DNA of 64,000 bases, taken from Rickettsia canadensis str. McKiel (GTDB lineage: Bacteria; Pseudomonadota; Alphaproteobacteria; Rickettsiales; Rickettsiaceae). The first letter of the stretch is position 1, and the number at the start of each line of letters is the position of its first letter. Where the stretch lies: positions 1,095,773 through 1,159,772 of the forward strand of contig NC_009879.1 in NCBI RefSeq assembly GCF_000014345.1. Direction: 5' to 3'. The position numbers were made by a program, and so were the translations under genes. The notes beneath the pieces are model-generated. The model did no database searches and was not told the origin of the DNA. It saw only the letters and a program-made list of their open reading frames with translations. Positions 19,694 to 29,116 of this stretch are shown here, in pieces.

Positions 19694-20665
19694 ATGCAAT
19701 ACTCCATAAAAGAAACTCTCAGTGACGCAACAGATAAATTAAATAAAATAGGCATCAATTCATCGCAATTAGAAGCACGCATCTTACTACAGCATGTTAT
19801 AAACACACCGCTTCAATATTTGCTTATCAAGCTTGATGAACAATTAAATCAGTCAGAGATAGAAGCTTTTGAAAAATTGTTAGAGAGAAGATTAAAGCAT
19901 GAACCGATAGCATATATTATAGGTGTAAAAGAATTTTACTCACGTGAATTTATCGTTAATAAACATGTATTAATTCCAAGAGGCGATACTGAATTGTTGG
20001 TTGATATTGTAGTAGCATTGGTAAAGAGATGTCATTACCGCGAAAGCAGGAATCCAGTAAATCACTATATGGATACCTGCCTACGCGGGTATGACACTAG
20101 ACTACAGACTAACAATATAAAAATCCTAGAACTTGGTACAGGTAGCGGTTGCATCGCTATCAGCCTATTATGTGAGTTACCAAATGCTAATGTAATTGCG
20201 ACTGATATAAGCCTTGATGCAATAGAAGTTGCTAGAAACAATGCTCTAAAACATCACGTAACAGATCACATTCAGATTATTCACAGTAATTGGTTTGAGA
20301 ATATTGAGAATCAGAAATTTGATTTTATTGTTAGCAACCCGCCATATATATCGAATACCGAAAAATCAGAGATGGCAATTGAAACAATAAATTATGAACC
20401 TCATCTTGCATTATTTGCCGAAGAAAATGGCTTACAGAGTTATAAAACAATTGCCGAAAATGCAAAAAAATTCTTGAAACAAAACGGTAAGTTGGCATTA
20501 GAGATAGGGTTTAAACAGAAAGAAACGGTAATTCAAATTTTCTTAGATCAAGGATATAATCTTGAAAACGTTTATAAGGATCTACAAGGTTACAGTAGGG
20601 TAATATTATTTTCTCCTATTAACTTAAATCGTTCATGTGCAAGACGTATCGGTAAAAGCCTATAA
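19694..20665 (+). CDS. prmC: Peptide chain release factor N5-glutamine methyltransferase PrmC (HemK), formerly fused to TrmB
   Basis: Methylates the GGQ glutamine of release factors. The N-terminal helical domain is followed by the SAM motif ELGTGSGC (about 146-153) and the active-site NPPY (215-218). Residues about 112-139 (RCHYRESRNPVNHYMDTCLR and onward) are translated from a palindromic insertion (20027-20110) with arms GTCATTACCGCGAAAGCAGG and CCTGCCTACGCGGGTATGAC. Other rickettsiae have a HemK/TrmB fusion; here the frame stops after CARRIGKSL and the TrmB half is decayed. So this 323-aa ORF is a truncated, insertion-bearing but probably active PrmC. Confidence 0.92.
   Translation: MQYSIKETLSDATDKLNKIGINSSQLEARILLQHVINTPLQYLLIKLDEQLNQSEIEAFEKLLERRLKHEPIAYIIGVKEFYSREFIVNKHVLIPRGDTELLVDIVVALVKRCHYRESRNPVNHYMDTCLRGYDTRLQTNNIKILELGTGSGCIAISLLCELPNANVIATDISLDAIEVARNNALKHHVTDHIQIIHSNWFENIENQKFDFIVSNPPYISNTEKSEMAIETINYEPHLALFAEENGLQSYKTIAENAKKFLKQNGKLALEIGFKQKETVIQIFLDQGYNLENVYKDLQGYSRVILFSPINLNRSCARRIGKSL
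20031..20095. repeat. Palindromic element inserted in frame inside prmC
   Basis: Arms GTCATTACCGCGAAAGCAGG and CCTGCCTACGCGGGTATGAC are near-complementary around AATCCAGTAAATCACTATAT. It matches family A in sequence and lies within the prmC reading frame without breaking it, in the loop between the N-terminal domain and SAM motif I. Confidence 0.85.
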
Positions 20666-21237
20666 AGCTTGCAACAAAATATGTTAGATAAAGAACTACC
20701 GAAATATTTTTTTAAAAGAAAAGCTTATTAATGAAAAACTTAAAGTATTTATAGAAATTGGCTTTGGTATATGTGAGCATTTCATTACATTAACCAAGTT
20801 AAAATGAATCCTAATGCACTTTTTTTGGGGTAAAGGTATATTTAAACAGCAAATGCTTTAAGCTTGAAGGCGAGCAGAATATCACAAATTTTTTATTATT
20901 CCCCAATAATCTAGAAAATTTTTATATTAAATGATCTACCTAATAATAACCTTGAAAGCATTTATATTTTATTTCCTAATCCATACCCATAGGCAAAAAA
21001 TAAGCAAAAAAAGAAACACATTTTTAATAAAGAGCGTATTAAGCTTTTGCAAGATAAGCTAAAAGATAACAGTAATTTAGTATTTGCTTCCGATATTGAA
21101 AGTTATTTTTTGAAGTAATATAATTATAGAGTAAAATGGTAAAATTATAAATAAAAATGATTATCTAAAACCTCATGATAATCATATAATTACCAAATAT
21201 CATCAAAAAGCTATTAAGACGCATAGAACACTGAAAT
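20666..21237 (+). pseudogene. trmB: Decayed TrmB (tRNA m7G46 methyltransferase) half of the former HemK-TrmB fusion
   Basis: After the prmC stop, the same frame continues QQNMLDKELPKYFFKRKAY before another stop. Later frames show FIEIGFGICEHFI (SAM motif), ESIYILFPNPYP and AKNKQKKKHIFNKERIKLLQ (the PDPWPKxxHxKRR-type motif), NSNLVFASDIESYF, and finally HIITKYHQKAIKTHRTLKF. These are the ordered landmarks of TrmB, with stops and frameshifts between them. It is the degraded C-terminal half of the rickettsial fusion gene and fills the 570-bp gap before tsaC. Confidence 0.85.
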
Positions 21238-22176
21238 TTATAATTTTGCAGCACGTTTCAATCTGTCATTAATTGCAGCTCCGATATTTACAGAAGGCAC
21301 TGGAGCAACTGCAATATATTCTATATCATGACTAGCAGCATAATCGTCAAGTATTCTTAAATATGCATAAAGATTTGCAGCAGCTTCTATAAGGTCACCT
21401 TTGGGGCTTAGATTTAACAAGAATCTTCCCTTAAGGTTTCTATTGCCAAAATTTAATCCAATTTCTTTATCCTCTAAATTTGTAGCATTTAATCTAATTG
21501 GTACTTTTGGCGAATAGTGTTTTGCAAGCATTCCAGGAGCTTTTATAGTACTTGTTTCTGAAGCTTTTAAAATTTCTATACCAAACGTTTTTTCTAGAAC
21601 TTCAGACATTATAAACCCTTCTCTAAGAAGAGTAGGAGTAGCGGTTGTAGTATCAATTATAGTTGACTCTAGCCCATATTCAGATTGATAAATTTCAGGG
21701 GCTAAAATAAAAATTTCTTCATTATCCTTAAAATGTTTTGTAACATGCTCGGCGTTAGTTGGACTAATATAGTTTGAGGGGTTAGCACTTGGGGCTGCTA
21801 TAGGCTTACCTGATTGTCTAATAAGTTCTAATGCTAAAGGATAAGATGGCATTCGAATTGCTATTGTATTAAGCCCTGCGGTAACTGACAATGCTATATT
21901 AACATTCTTTTTTAAAGGAACAACTATCGATAATGGTCCCGACCAAAATTTTTCTGCTATTTTTGTAGCTAAATCATTAAACTCACCTATTTCTTTTGCT
22001 TGCTCTATGGATGCAACATGCACGATAAGTGGATTAATAGCAGGACGATTTTTAAACTGAAAAATCTTTAAACAAGCCTCATTATTAGTAGCATCCGCTC
22101 CGATTCCATAAACTGTTTCAGTTGGAAAAACAACTACTTTACCAGATTTTATAAATTGAACTGCTTTATTAATCAT
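21238..22176 (-). CDS. L-threonylcarbamoyladenylate synthase (Sua5/YrdC/TsaC family)
   Basis: Makes threonylcarbamoyl-AMP for the t6A37 modification of ANN-decoding tRNAs. The YrdC domain starts with FPTETVYGIGADATN (about 18-32) and includes KNRPAINPLIVHV (about 42-54) and RMPSYPLALELI. Its KPIAAPSANPSNYISPT segment is the nucleotide site. A C-terminal Sua5 domain follows (PGMLAKHYSPKVPI, about 215-228), giving 312 aa, the longer Sua5 form. It is transcribed toward the trmB remnant; the ATG at 22176 has no competing start. Confidence 0.93.
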   Translation of the reverse strand: MINKAVQFIKSGKVVVFPTETVYGIGADATNNEACLKIFQFKNRPAINPLIVHVASIEQAKEIGEFNDLATKIAEKFWSGPLSIVVPLKKNVNIALSVTAGLNTIAIRMPSYPLALELIRQSGKPIAAPSANPSNYISPTNAEHVTKHFKDNEEIFILAPEIYQSEYGLESTIIDTTTATPTLLREGFIMSEVLEKTFGIEILKASETSTIKAPGMLAKHYSPKVPIRLNATNLEDKEIGLNFGNRNLKGRFLLNLSPKGDLIEAAANLYAYLRILDDYAASHDIEYIAVAPVPSVNIGAAINDRLKRAAKL

Positions 22177-22207
22177 GAATTTAGTTATTTAAGCTTGTTA
22201 CTTATAT

Positions 22208-22336
22208 GTCATTCCTGAGAGGCATTGTTACGTGGATACTAAATCGTCATTTTAAGTGACTGTAACGAGTCTGATAATCCAAAAAAATTAAAAAAGTTCT
22301 ATAAACTTTTAGCATTTTTTACTGGATTACTATGAC
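22208..22336. repeat. Dispersed repeat, family E
   Basis: Contains GTCATTCCTGAGAGGCATTG, TTACGTGGATACTAAATCGTC and AATCCAAAAAAATTAAAAAA. The same order of blocks is found at 45667. It fills the gap between tsaC and glyS (both minus strand). Confidence 0.6.
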
Positions 22337-22344
22337 ATGTCCAA

Positions 22345-24348
22345 TCATAAGCGGTTAAACTTAGCTATTTTATGGAATAATTCACAAGTATTTTGTAATA
22401 ATGATAAACGATTTTGTACGATTTTTGGATCAGGGTCATTAACGAGTACATTGCCAAAAAAGCTAGTAATCGGAGCTAATAGAGATGATAATAAATTTAA
22501 AACTCTCTCGTAATCTTTATCAGTTATACTATCTATAATTTGCGGCAAAATTTTTTGCATCACTGCAAATAATTCTTTTTCGGACTGCGTAGTAAAGAGA
22601 TTCCCATCAACTAAACCGGTAATTTTCTGATCGCCGATTATATTACTTGCTCGTTTATAAGCATTTAATAATTGCTTTCCTGCATCTTCTGCTAAAAATT
22701 TTTGTAAGGTATTAAGTTTTAGACTTACACTAACCAAATCTTCTGCACTTAAATCAAGAACGGCATTAATTAATGAAATATCATAATTATTTTTGAAATA
22801 GAATTTTATTCTTTCTTTAAGGAAAGATATTATTAAATCCTTATTTTTATCAGATGAATCTTTATATAAGTTTATAGAAAAATTAATTAAATCATTTAAA
22901 TTTAACTCTAATTTATTTTCAATGATTATTCTTATTATACCAAGAGCTTGACGTCTTAAGGCATATGGATCACCTGAACCTGTCGGCGCTTCTCCTGCTA
23001 TCATTAAACCGACTAAACTATCTATTTTGTCAGCAGTAGCAAGAAGTGCAGCATTCCCGTTTGGTACATTGTCGCTTAGACCTTGCGGTTTATAATGATC
23101 CTTAATTGCTGTAGCTACTTCTTCATCTAATCCATCATGTTTTGCATAATAATAACCCATAATACCTTGCAGATCAGGAAATTCCCCGACCATTTCCGAA
23201 ACAAGATCACTTTTGCAAAGTTTTGCTGCCATAATTAAATCTTTATTATTTGGAGCTATATAATTACAAATATTGGTTATGCGGTCGACTTTCTCTCTTA
23301 AGTTACCAAGCTTTACATGAAACGTTACAGCTAGTAGTTTAGATAAATTTGATTCTAAAGTTTTAGCTATATCCTGCTTATAAAAATATAAAGCATCAGC
23401 AAGACGTGCTGCTAATACTTTTTCGTTACCTTTAATAACGAGTTCAGCATTTACAAATCTGCCATTACTTACAAACAGAAAATACGGTGCAAAATTTCCC
23501 GCTTTATCAAATAGACAGAAATACTTCTGATGCCTACGCATCGAGGAAATTAACACCTCCTTAGGTAACTCTAAGAATTTTAGCGGTATTCTTCCAAGTA
23601 GTACAACAGGAAATTCAGTAAGCCCTGATACTTCTTCAATTAAACGATTATCTTCTTTTATAGTTAAATCATGAGAATTTGCGAGTTCTAATAAACCGGC
23701 TTTAATTATTTCTTCTCTCTTTGTTCTTTCTAAAATAACATGATTTTCTGAAAGTTTATTTTTGTAATCCTCAAAATTTTCTACTTCTATTTTTTTATTA
23801 TCAGTTAGGCGATGTCCGTACGTAATATTATTAGCGGTTAAATGCCCAAATTGCATCGGTAATATTTCACCATCAAATATGCATAAAATGTTACGCAGAG
23901 GTCTAACCCACTTTATATTATAATCACCCCAAAACATCGACTTTGTCCAGCTATATTTATTAATAGCCTCTATAATAATTTCTGGTAAAATCTCTTTTAT
24001 TTCTCTTTCTTCTGTTTTTTTGATGAAGAAATAATATAGTTGATTATTAATTAATTTAGTAAAAAGTTCTAATTTGCTAACATTATGAGCTTTACAAAAG
24101 CCATTAATAGCGGCTTCCGAAGCATTTAAGCTAGGTCCTTTAATTGCTGTGTCTTTTGGTAAAGTTACTTTCGGCAAGTGAGTAGCATGCAGAGTTATCC
24201 TACGAGGTCCTACAAACACTTTTACTTTTGCAAATATTTTGTTTTCTTCAAAAATTTTTGTAAATACGTTTAAATAACCCTTTTCAGCATTTTTTTGCAT
24301 AAATGCAGGTATTTCTTCACTAAATAACTCTAATAATAACTCACTCAC
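22345..24348 (-). CDS. glyS: Glycyl-tRNA synthetase beta subunit
   Basis: tRNA-binding and editing-like subunit of the bacterial alpha2beta2 GlyRS. The frame extends to 24378, but a GTG at 24348 overlaps the glyQ stop as GTGA and is preceded by GGAG eight bases upstream, giving [18 protein letters not shown] (initiated as Met) and 667 aa, matching the family start. Landmarks: [61 protein letters not shown] and [15 protein letters not shown]. Translational coupling to glyQ is likely. Confidence 0.95.
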   Translation of the reverse strand: MSELLLELFSEEIPAFMQKNAEKGYLNVFTKIFEENKIFAKVKVFVGPRRITLHATHLPKVTLPKDTAIKGPSLNASEAAINGFCKAHNVSKLELFTKLINNQLYYFFIKKTEEREIKEILPEIIIEAINKYSWTKSMFWGDYNIKWVRPLRNILCIFDGEILPMQFGHLTANNITYGHRLTDNKKIEVENFEDYKNKLSENHVILERTKREEIIKAGLLELANSHDLTIKEDNRLIEEVSGLTEFPVVLLGRIPLKFLELPKEVLISSMRRHQKYFCLFDKAGNFAPYFLFVSNGRFVNAELVIKGNEKVLAARLADALYFYKQDIAKTLESNLSKLLAVTFHVKLGNLREKVDRITNICNYIAPNNKDLIMAAKLCKSDLVSEMVGEFPDLQGIMGYYYAKHDGLDEEVATAIKDHYKPQGLSDNVPNGNAALLATADKIDSLVGLMIAGEAPTGSGDPYALRRQALGIIRIIIENKLELNLNDLINFSINLYKDSSDKNKDLIISFLKERIKFYFKNNYDISLINAVLDLSAEDLVSVSLKLNTLQKFLAEDAGKQLLNAYKRASNIIGDQKITGLVDGNLFTTQSEKELFAVMQKILPQIIDSITDKDYERVLNLLSSLLAPITSFFGNVLVNDPDPKIVQNRLSLLQNTCELFHKIAKFNRL

Positions 24349-25211
24349 TCGTTCATCTCCAACCATTTTGTGCAACAAATTTTTGCTAAATGACGCACTC
24401 TTAAAACGTAGGAAGCACGTTCAGTTACACTAATCACCCCAAGTGCATTTAATTGATTAAATGCATGACTTGCCTTAAGGCATTCATCATAAGCAGCAAA
24501 CGGCACATTTTTCTTTACTAACCACTCACATTGTTCTTCACTATCTTTAAAATGTCGTACTAACATTTCACTATCTGCAAGCTCTAAGTTATATTTTGAA
24601 AATTGCCTTTCAGCCTCAAAATCTACTTTACCGTATTTTAAAGCTTTTTCTCCTACTTGCCCATTCCAGTCAAGTTCTTTTACTTCATCAACACCTTGAA
24701 TATATAAAGCAAGACGCTCAAGCCCGTAAGTGATTTCACCGGCAACGGGACGGCATTCAATACCACCGATTTGCTGCATATAAGTAAATTGTGATACTTC
24801 CATACCGTTACACCACACTTCCCAGCCAAGCCCAGCAGCACCTAGTGTCGGCGATTCCCAATCATCTTCAACAAAACGAATATCATGCGTTTTTAAATCT
24901 AAACCTAAACATTCTAAACTTTTAAGATATAGATCTTGAATATTATCTGGCGACGGCTTTAAGATAACTTGAAACTGATAATAATGTTGCATTCTGTTAG
25001 GATGCATACCGTACCTGCTATCCCCAGGTCTTCTAGACGGTTGCACGTAAGCGACAGACCAAGGTTTAGTACCAAGACATCGAAGCACTGTTGCAGGATG
25101 AAAGGTACCTGCTCCAACATGTGCATCGTAAGGCTGCAGTATTGCACAGCCGTAATCCTGCCAATAATTTTGTAATGTCAGTATAATTTGCTGAAATGAT
25201 AGTTTTTTCAT
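24345..25211 (-). CDS. glyQ: Glycyl-tRNA synthetase alpha subunit
   Basis: Catalytic subunit of the heterotetrameric GlyRS. The 288-aa protein begins [20 protein letters not shown] and carries the class II motifs: [44 protein letters not shown] and the [17 protein letters not shown] segment. The frame is open to an upstream ATG at 25256, but those first residues (MDARLCGNN) derive from a family A repeat, so I place the start at 25211. It overlaps glyS by 4 bases. Confidence 0.95.
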   Translation of the reverse strand: MKKLSFQQIILTLQNYWQDYGCAILQPYDAHVGAGTFHPATVLRCLGTKPWSVAYVQPSRRPGDSRYGMHPNRMQHYYQFQVILKPSPDNIQDLYLKSLECLGLDLKTHDIRFVEDDWESPTLGAAGLGWEVWCNGMEVSQFTYMQQIGGIECRPVAGEITYGLERLALYIQGVDEVKELDWNGQVGEKALKYGKVDFEAERQFSKYNLELADSEMLVRHFKDSEEQCEWLVKKNVPFAAYDECLKASHAFNQLNALGVISVTERASYVLRVRHLAKICCTKWLEMNE

Positions 25212-25229
25212 AAGCATTATGTTTATTAT

Positions 25230-25322
25230 GTTATTCCCACATAGGCGGGCATCCAAAAAATGAAAGAATTTAAATTATTTACACCTATTAATTACTAGAT
25301 TCCTGCCTTTTGCGGAAATGAC
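25230..25322. repeat. Palindromic repeat, family A
   Basis: Left arm GTTATTCCCACATAGGCGGG, right arm CCTGCCTTTTGCGGAAATGAC, with an AT-rich centre. It lies just upstream of glyQ. Confidence 0.7.
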
Positions 25323-25378
25323 ACAGGAAAACTCATACAATACCACTATAAGCTCGTGCTAATTACATACAGAGGTCT

Positions 25379-26008
25379 TTAATAATACTCCTTACCGATC
25401 TTAATCTTAGGACGACCAGCAGCTATTCGCCAATCATTAGTGTCACGGAAAGAATAAATACAACCACAAAATTCTTGCTTATAAAAATGCTCTTCTTTAG
25501 CGATTTCATACATCCTACTAGCACCGCCATCTTTACGCCAATTATAAGTCCAATAAGTTATCCCCTCGTAATGAGATGCGGCTCTAATTCCTGATTCATT
25601 AATTTGGTTCATATCTTTCCATCTAGAAATACCAAGAGAACTGGTAATAACCCTAAAGCCATTTTCATAAGCATATAAAGCCGTACGTTCAAAACGCATA
25701 TCAAAACACATACTGCAGCGTTTACCTCGTTCAGGCTCAAACTCCATCCCTTTAGCTCTTCTAAACCAATTTTGTGGATCATAATCCGCGTCAATAAATT
25801 CTATATTATGTTTGCCGGCAAAACGTATATTTTCATTTTTACGAAGCTCATATTCTTTTTTAGGATGTATATTAGGATTATAAAAAAATAGTGTAAACTT
25901 AATACCGTTATCTATTATTTTTTCCATTAAAGGACCGACGCAAGGAGCACAACAACAATGGAGTAAAACCTTGCTTTCACCATTTGGTATTTCAAAAACT
26001 TCACTCAT
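25379..26008 (-). CDS. queH: Epoxyqueuosine reductase QueH
   Basis: Non-cobalamin epoxyqueuosine reductase (QueH, formerly DUF208), performing the last step of queuosine synthesis in tRNA. The 209 aa show the cysteine signatures: [13 protein letters not shown] (about 16-28), [32 protein letters not shown] (about 94-109), [11 protein letters not shown] and the late [10 protein letters not shown]. These supply the iron-sulfur and catalytic cysteines. The gene stands 2 bases from the decayed MFS gene, which is on the same strand upstream. Confidence 0.93.
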   Translation of the reverse strand: MSEVFEIPNGESKVLLHCCCAPCVGPLMEKIIDNGIKFTLFFYNPNIHPKKEYELRKNENIRFAGKHNIEFIDADYDPQNWFRRAKGMEFEPERGKRCSMCFDMRFERTALYAYENGFRVITSSLGISRWKDMNQINESGIRAASHYEGITYWTYNWRKDGGASRMYEIAKEEHFYKQEFCGCIYSFRDTNDWRIAAGRPKIKIGKEYY

Positions 26009-26010
26009 AA

Positions 26011-27271
26011 TTAGTTTACCAAGTTTTTCTTATATGTCTCTTTATAGAACTTCAAAATTATAGAGGATAATAAAACAAGTGCAATTAAATAATATGCAAT
26101 AGCATAATGATCGCCGGTAACTTTCATTAATATCATTGCCACCATCGGTACGGTGCTGCCAAATATGGCAGCAGCAAGATTATACGAAAGTGCAACAGCA
26201 GTAAATGTTATACTAGTTGGAAATACTTCTACTAGAATCGTTGCGACAGGCCCCATATAAGTGCTGATAATTCCAGCAAATACTATTTGAGATATTATAG
26301 CTAAAGTAAAATTCATTGATCCAATACATATAAAAATAGGTTAGACATATACAATTAATAATATAATACCCCATATTAGCACAGGACGACGTCCAATTTG
26401 ATCAGCAATATATGCAGATATTGTTAATACAATCATCATTACAATTAATATTATACTACTCTCAATTCGTGCTTTGCTGACTAGTATAACCAAGTGTTTG
26501 CATAAAATTACTGATAAAAACTGTAGCTGTAGAAGTATAAAAAGGAGCAGTTACAGTAATATAGAGTCCAGTGCTACTATTAATTCTTTCAGATATTTGG
26601 TTAATGTCTCATGCAAAGGAAAGCGTGCTAAGCATCCGCTCTCTTTAGCTTTTTTATAAATAGAACTTTCTGCTAGGTTTTTTCTAATATATAAACCTAC
26701 GAAACTAATAAATAAACCGGCAATAAAAGGTATTCTCCAATCCCATTCAAAAAGCATCTCAGCATAAATAAAATAAGAAAAACCGGCTGCTGTACTAAGT
26801 CCAAGGAGCATACCGCCCCCGCACATACTAAATAAATGAGCTACTCCCTGCAAGTCCTAGTGCTTCTGTTGAAGTATGTTATACAATATATGAAATACAA
26901 TCACTAAATTCCTCTCCTAAAGAAAAACCTTGTATGAGTATGATAATAGTTAAAATAATAGGAGCGGCAATTCAATAGTTTTATAGCTTGGTAAGAGACC
27001 TATTCCGGCAGAGTTCGGTATTGCCATAGTTATAATACCCATTACCAAAGCAGTGTGTCTGCCGAATTTATTCCCTATATTACCAAAAATAATAACGCCA
27101 AGCGGTCGTAACTACAAAGTCTGCAGCAAATACTGCAAAAATTAAAGTATCTTGCATTTCTGAATCCAAAAAAATGCTCCCCTATATAATATAAGCAAAT
27201 TGAGCATATAATGCATAATTATACCATTCTAAAGCGTTACACATCATACCGGATATTACTACTTTTCTCAT
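26011..27271 (-). pseudogene. Decayed MFS transporter (ProP-like)
   Basis: The start MRKVVISGMMCNALEWYNYA at 27271 is the classical N-terminus of a metabolite/H+ symporter, followed by LYAQFAYII then a stop. Further pieces occur in other frames: DSEMQDTLIFAVFAADFVV, a 100-residue block at 26551-26853 (helices 4-6, FEWDWRIPFIAGLF) and a 101-residue block at 26011-26316 (helices 9-12, PTSITFTAVALSYNLAAAIF). Stops and frameshifts make an intact product impossible. It parallels the fossil at 7407 and the intact paralogue at 58733. Confidence 0.88.
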
Positions 27272-27352
27272 TATTATCTTTTTGAAATTATTGTATTGAT
27301 TTAAAAAAAAGATAATAAGAGTAATATTTTATATTCTCAAGTAAAAATAGCT

Positions 27353-28306
27353 TTATCTATGTTTTTCATTAACTGCTTTCTTAGTTAATTTAGCATTTAT
27401 TTGAGAAGGAGAAACTTTAATATTTTGTTTGATGTTTTTTGTTTTTTCTTGAGATAGAAGACTTTCTTTATTATTTTGTAATGTTTTCATAAACTTATCT
27501 ATATTGCTTTGTTCTAGTTTTATTGCATTATCATTATTCAAAATTAATTCTCCAATTTTTTCACCAAGTTCAGGTGCATATCTCACGGCAAAAATTGATA
27601 CCGGTACAACTATGATAGAAAAAGCTGCTCCCGCAGTCGCAACACTAATTGCGCCGACTAATAAAGCACAAACAGCACCAGCAATTTTTCCGGTTGCTTG
27701 TTTAAATATATTACTTTTTTGTGTAAATTCTAAAGATATTTCTAATATTTTATTAAATTCTTTTTTTATATACGTGGTTGCTGCATCAATATTATTATAT
27801 TTCTTCATTGCATACATTATGGAAGCCTTAAATAATTTTTTATGAGATTCAGCATAATTTATTATTTTGTCAAAATTCTTATCTTTTAAAAGAATTTTAA
27901 ATATGTTTTTAATTTTTTCTTTTTCGGTACTATTTATTTTTTCATCTCCAAAATAAACTGCTACAAGATTTTCTGCTATTATATCTTGTGATTGCTCTAA
28001 AATATTATTCTTATTTTGCTCATTTTTATCTTCAGAAGTAATCATTATTGCAAATAACTCTAATGCTACAGAAAAATTATCATCGTTAATAACCCGCATA
28101 CCTAAATAATTTTTGAGCCTAGAAATACATTTGTTAATATATTTTTCAGGTTCCAGTTGAGAATTAAGTCTTAGCTTATAATCTATAGCAAGCATATTTG
28201 CAATAGTAGAGCAAGTAGATTTCGTAAGATTATTGACAAAATCATTAACAATATCCTTTTTAAATAAATTAGTATTTACGTTATTAAGTATTATTGCATT
28301 ATTCAT
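27353..28306 (-). CDS. Hypothetical protein with a central hydrophobic segment
   Basis: A 317-residue protein that I do not recognise. The first 200 residues are polar and helix-rich. Residues about 207-245 are strongly hydrophobic and Gly/Ala-rich (AGAVCALLVGAISVATAGAA, then FSIIVVPVSIFAVRYAPELG), likely one or two membrane helices. The C-terminus is basic and polar, ending KKAVNEKHR. No signal peptide is visible. It starts 8 bases after the upstream membrane gene's stop on the same strand, suggesting a joint transcript with the PilO-like and PilMN-like genes. Confidence 0.65.
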   Translation of the reverse strand: MNNAIILNNVNTNLFKKDIVNDFVNNLTKSTCSTIANMLAIDYKLRLNSQLEPEKYINKCISRLKNYLGMRVINDDNFSVALELFAIMITSEDKNEQNKNNILEQSQDIIAENLVAVYFGDEKINSTEKEKIKNIFKILLKDKNFDKIINYAESHKKLFKASIMYAMKKYNNIDAATTYIKKEFNKILEISLEFTQKSNIFKQATGKIAGAVCALLVGAISVATAGAAFSIIVVPVSIFAVRYAPELGEKIGELILNNDNAIKLEQSNIDKFMKTLQNNKESLLSQEKTKNIKQNIKVSPSQINAKLTKKAVNEKHR

Positions 28307-28314
28307 TTTATAAT

Positions 28315-28950
28315 TTATTTTGAGACTAATTCTCTAATATGTAATATTAATTTAGCATAAATAATATTAGGAGCACGATTTACTGAAAGTTTATAGATAT
28401 TCTTAGGCGTTAATACTTCTTCATTACGCACTCGTACAAAAGATATAAGAGTATTAGGAGGCACATAAGAATAAATTTCAGAGAATATTTTTAGAAAAGT
28501 CAAAAAATCTGCACATGCATATTTTATATTTATGCTATAATTATTTACATAAATCGATGCACTTTCTCCTTCAGTCGCCTGAAAATTATTTTTAAACAAT
28601 ACTGAATTTATAGATACATCTATAGGTTCTACTAAATTATATTTATCGCTTAAGCTTTTTATTCTGGGAATTAGTTCTTGATAATTTACGCAACTCAGAC
28701 TACTTGGCACCCTTAAATCTATATATTTTTTGTAAGATTCTAATATTTCTTCTTTAGAGTTAATGACAGAATAAAGCTTTAAAACTTCTGTTGTTAGATT
28801 TTCTTGTGCAACGTGTTGATCAAGCATAGATTTACTGTATTCTTGCTGAAAATTTTTCATTATCCAAATAGTTAAGGAAATAAAGAAAAAATATATGATA
28901 AATTGAACAAATATCAGGTTCTTTAAATACATAATGTATTTTTCAAACAT
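28315..28950 (-). CDS. Bitopic inner-membrane protein, PilO/GspM-like layout
   Basis: 211 residues. One N-terminal membrane helix (about 10-31, LIFVQFIIYFFFISLTIWIM) is preceded by a short basic tail. Then comes a helical, probably coiled-coil stretch (about 35-75) and a mixed alpha/beta periplasmic domain (DVSINSVLFKNNF, IYVNNYSINIKYACADFLTF, LKIFSEIYSYVPPNTLISF). This order, and the IKYACADFLTFLKIFSE pattern resembling the ISGxYxxLxxFL segment of PilO, suggest a relative of PilO/GspM platform proteins. The match is structural and inferential. The cluster order with the next gene (PilM/N-like upstream) fits. Confidence 0.5.
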   Translation of the reverse strand: MFEKYIMYLKNLIFVQFIIYFFFISLTIWIMKNFQQEYSKSMLDQHVAQENLTTEVLKLYSVINSKEEILESYKKYIDLRVPSSLSCVNYQELIPRIKSLSDKYNLVEPIDVSINSVLFKNNFQATEGESASIYVNNYSINIKYACADFLTFLKIFSEIYSYVPPNTLISFVRVRNEEVLTPKNIYKLSVNRAPNIIYAKLILHIRELVSK

Positions 28951-28991
28951 TATTTTTACCTTGGGTTATTAGTATTGTTGCATGGTTCATC

Positions 28992-29110
28992 TCATTCCCG
29001 CAAAGGCAGAAACCCAGAAAATAACTTTAATACTAGTACAAAATTACATGACAAAATAAACCTATAAAAGTTTTTCTAAGATTCCTACCCTTAGTGGCTA
29101 GGAATGACAT
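28992..29110. repeat. Palindromic repeat, family A
   Basis: Left arm TCATTCCCGCAAAGGCAGAAACC, core ACTTTAATACTAGTACAAAA, right arm GATTCCTACCCTTAGTGGC then TAGGAATGACAT. It is inserted between the PilMN-like gene and the PilO-like gene of one apparent operon. Confidence 0.75.
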
Positions 29111-29116
29111 AGAATA

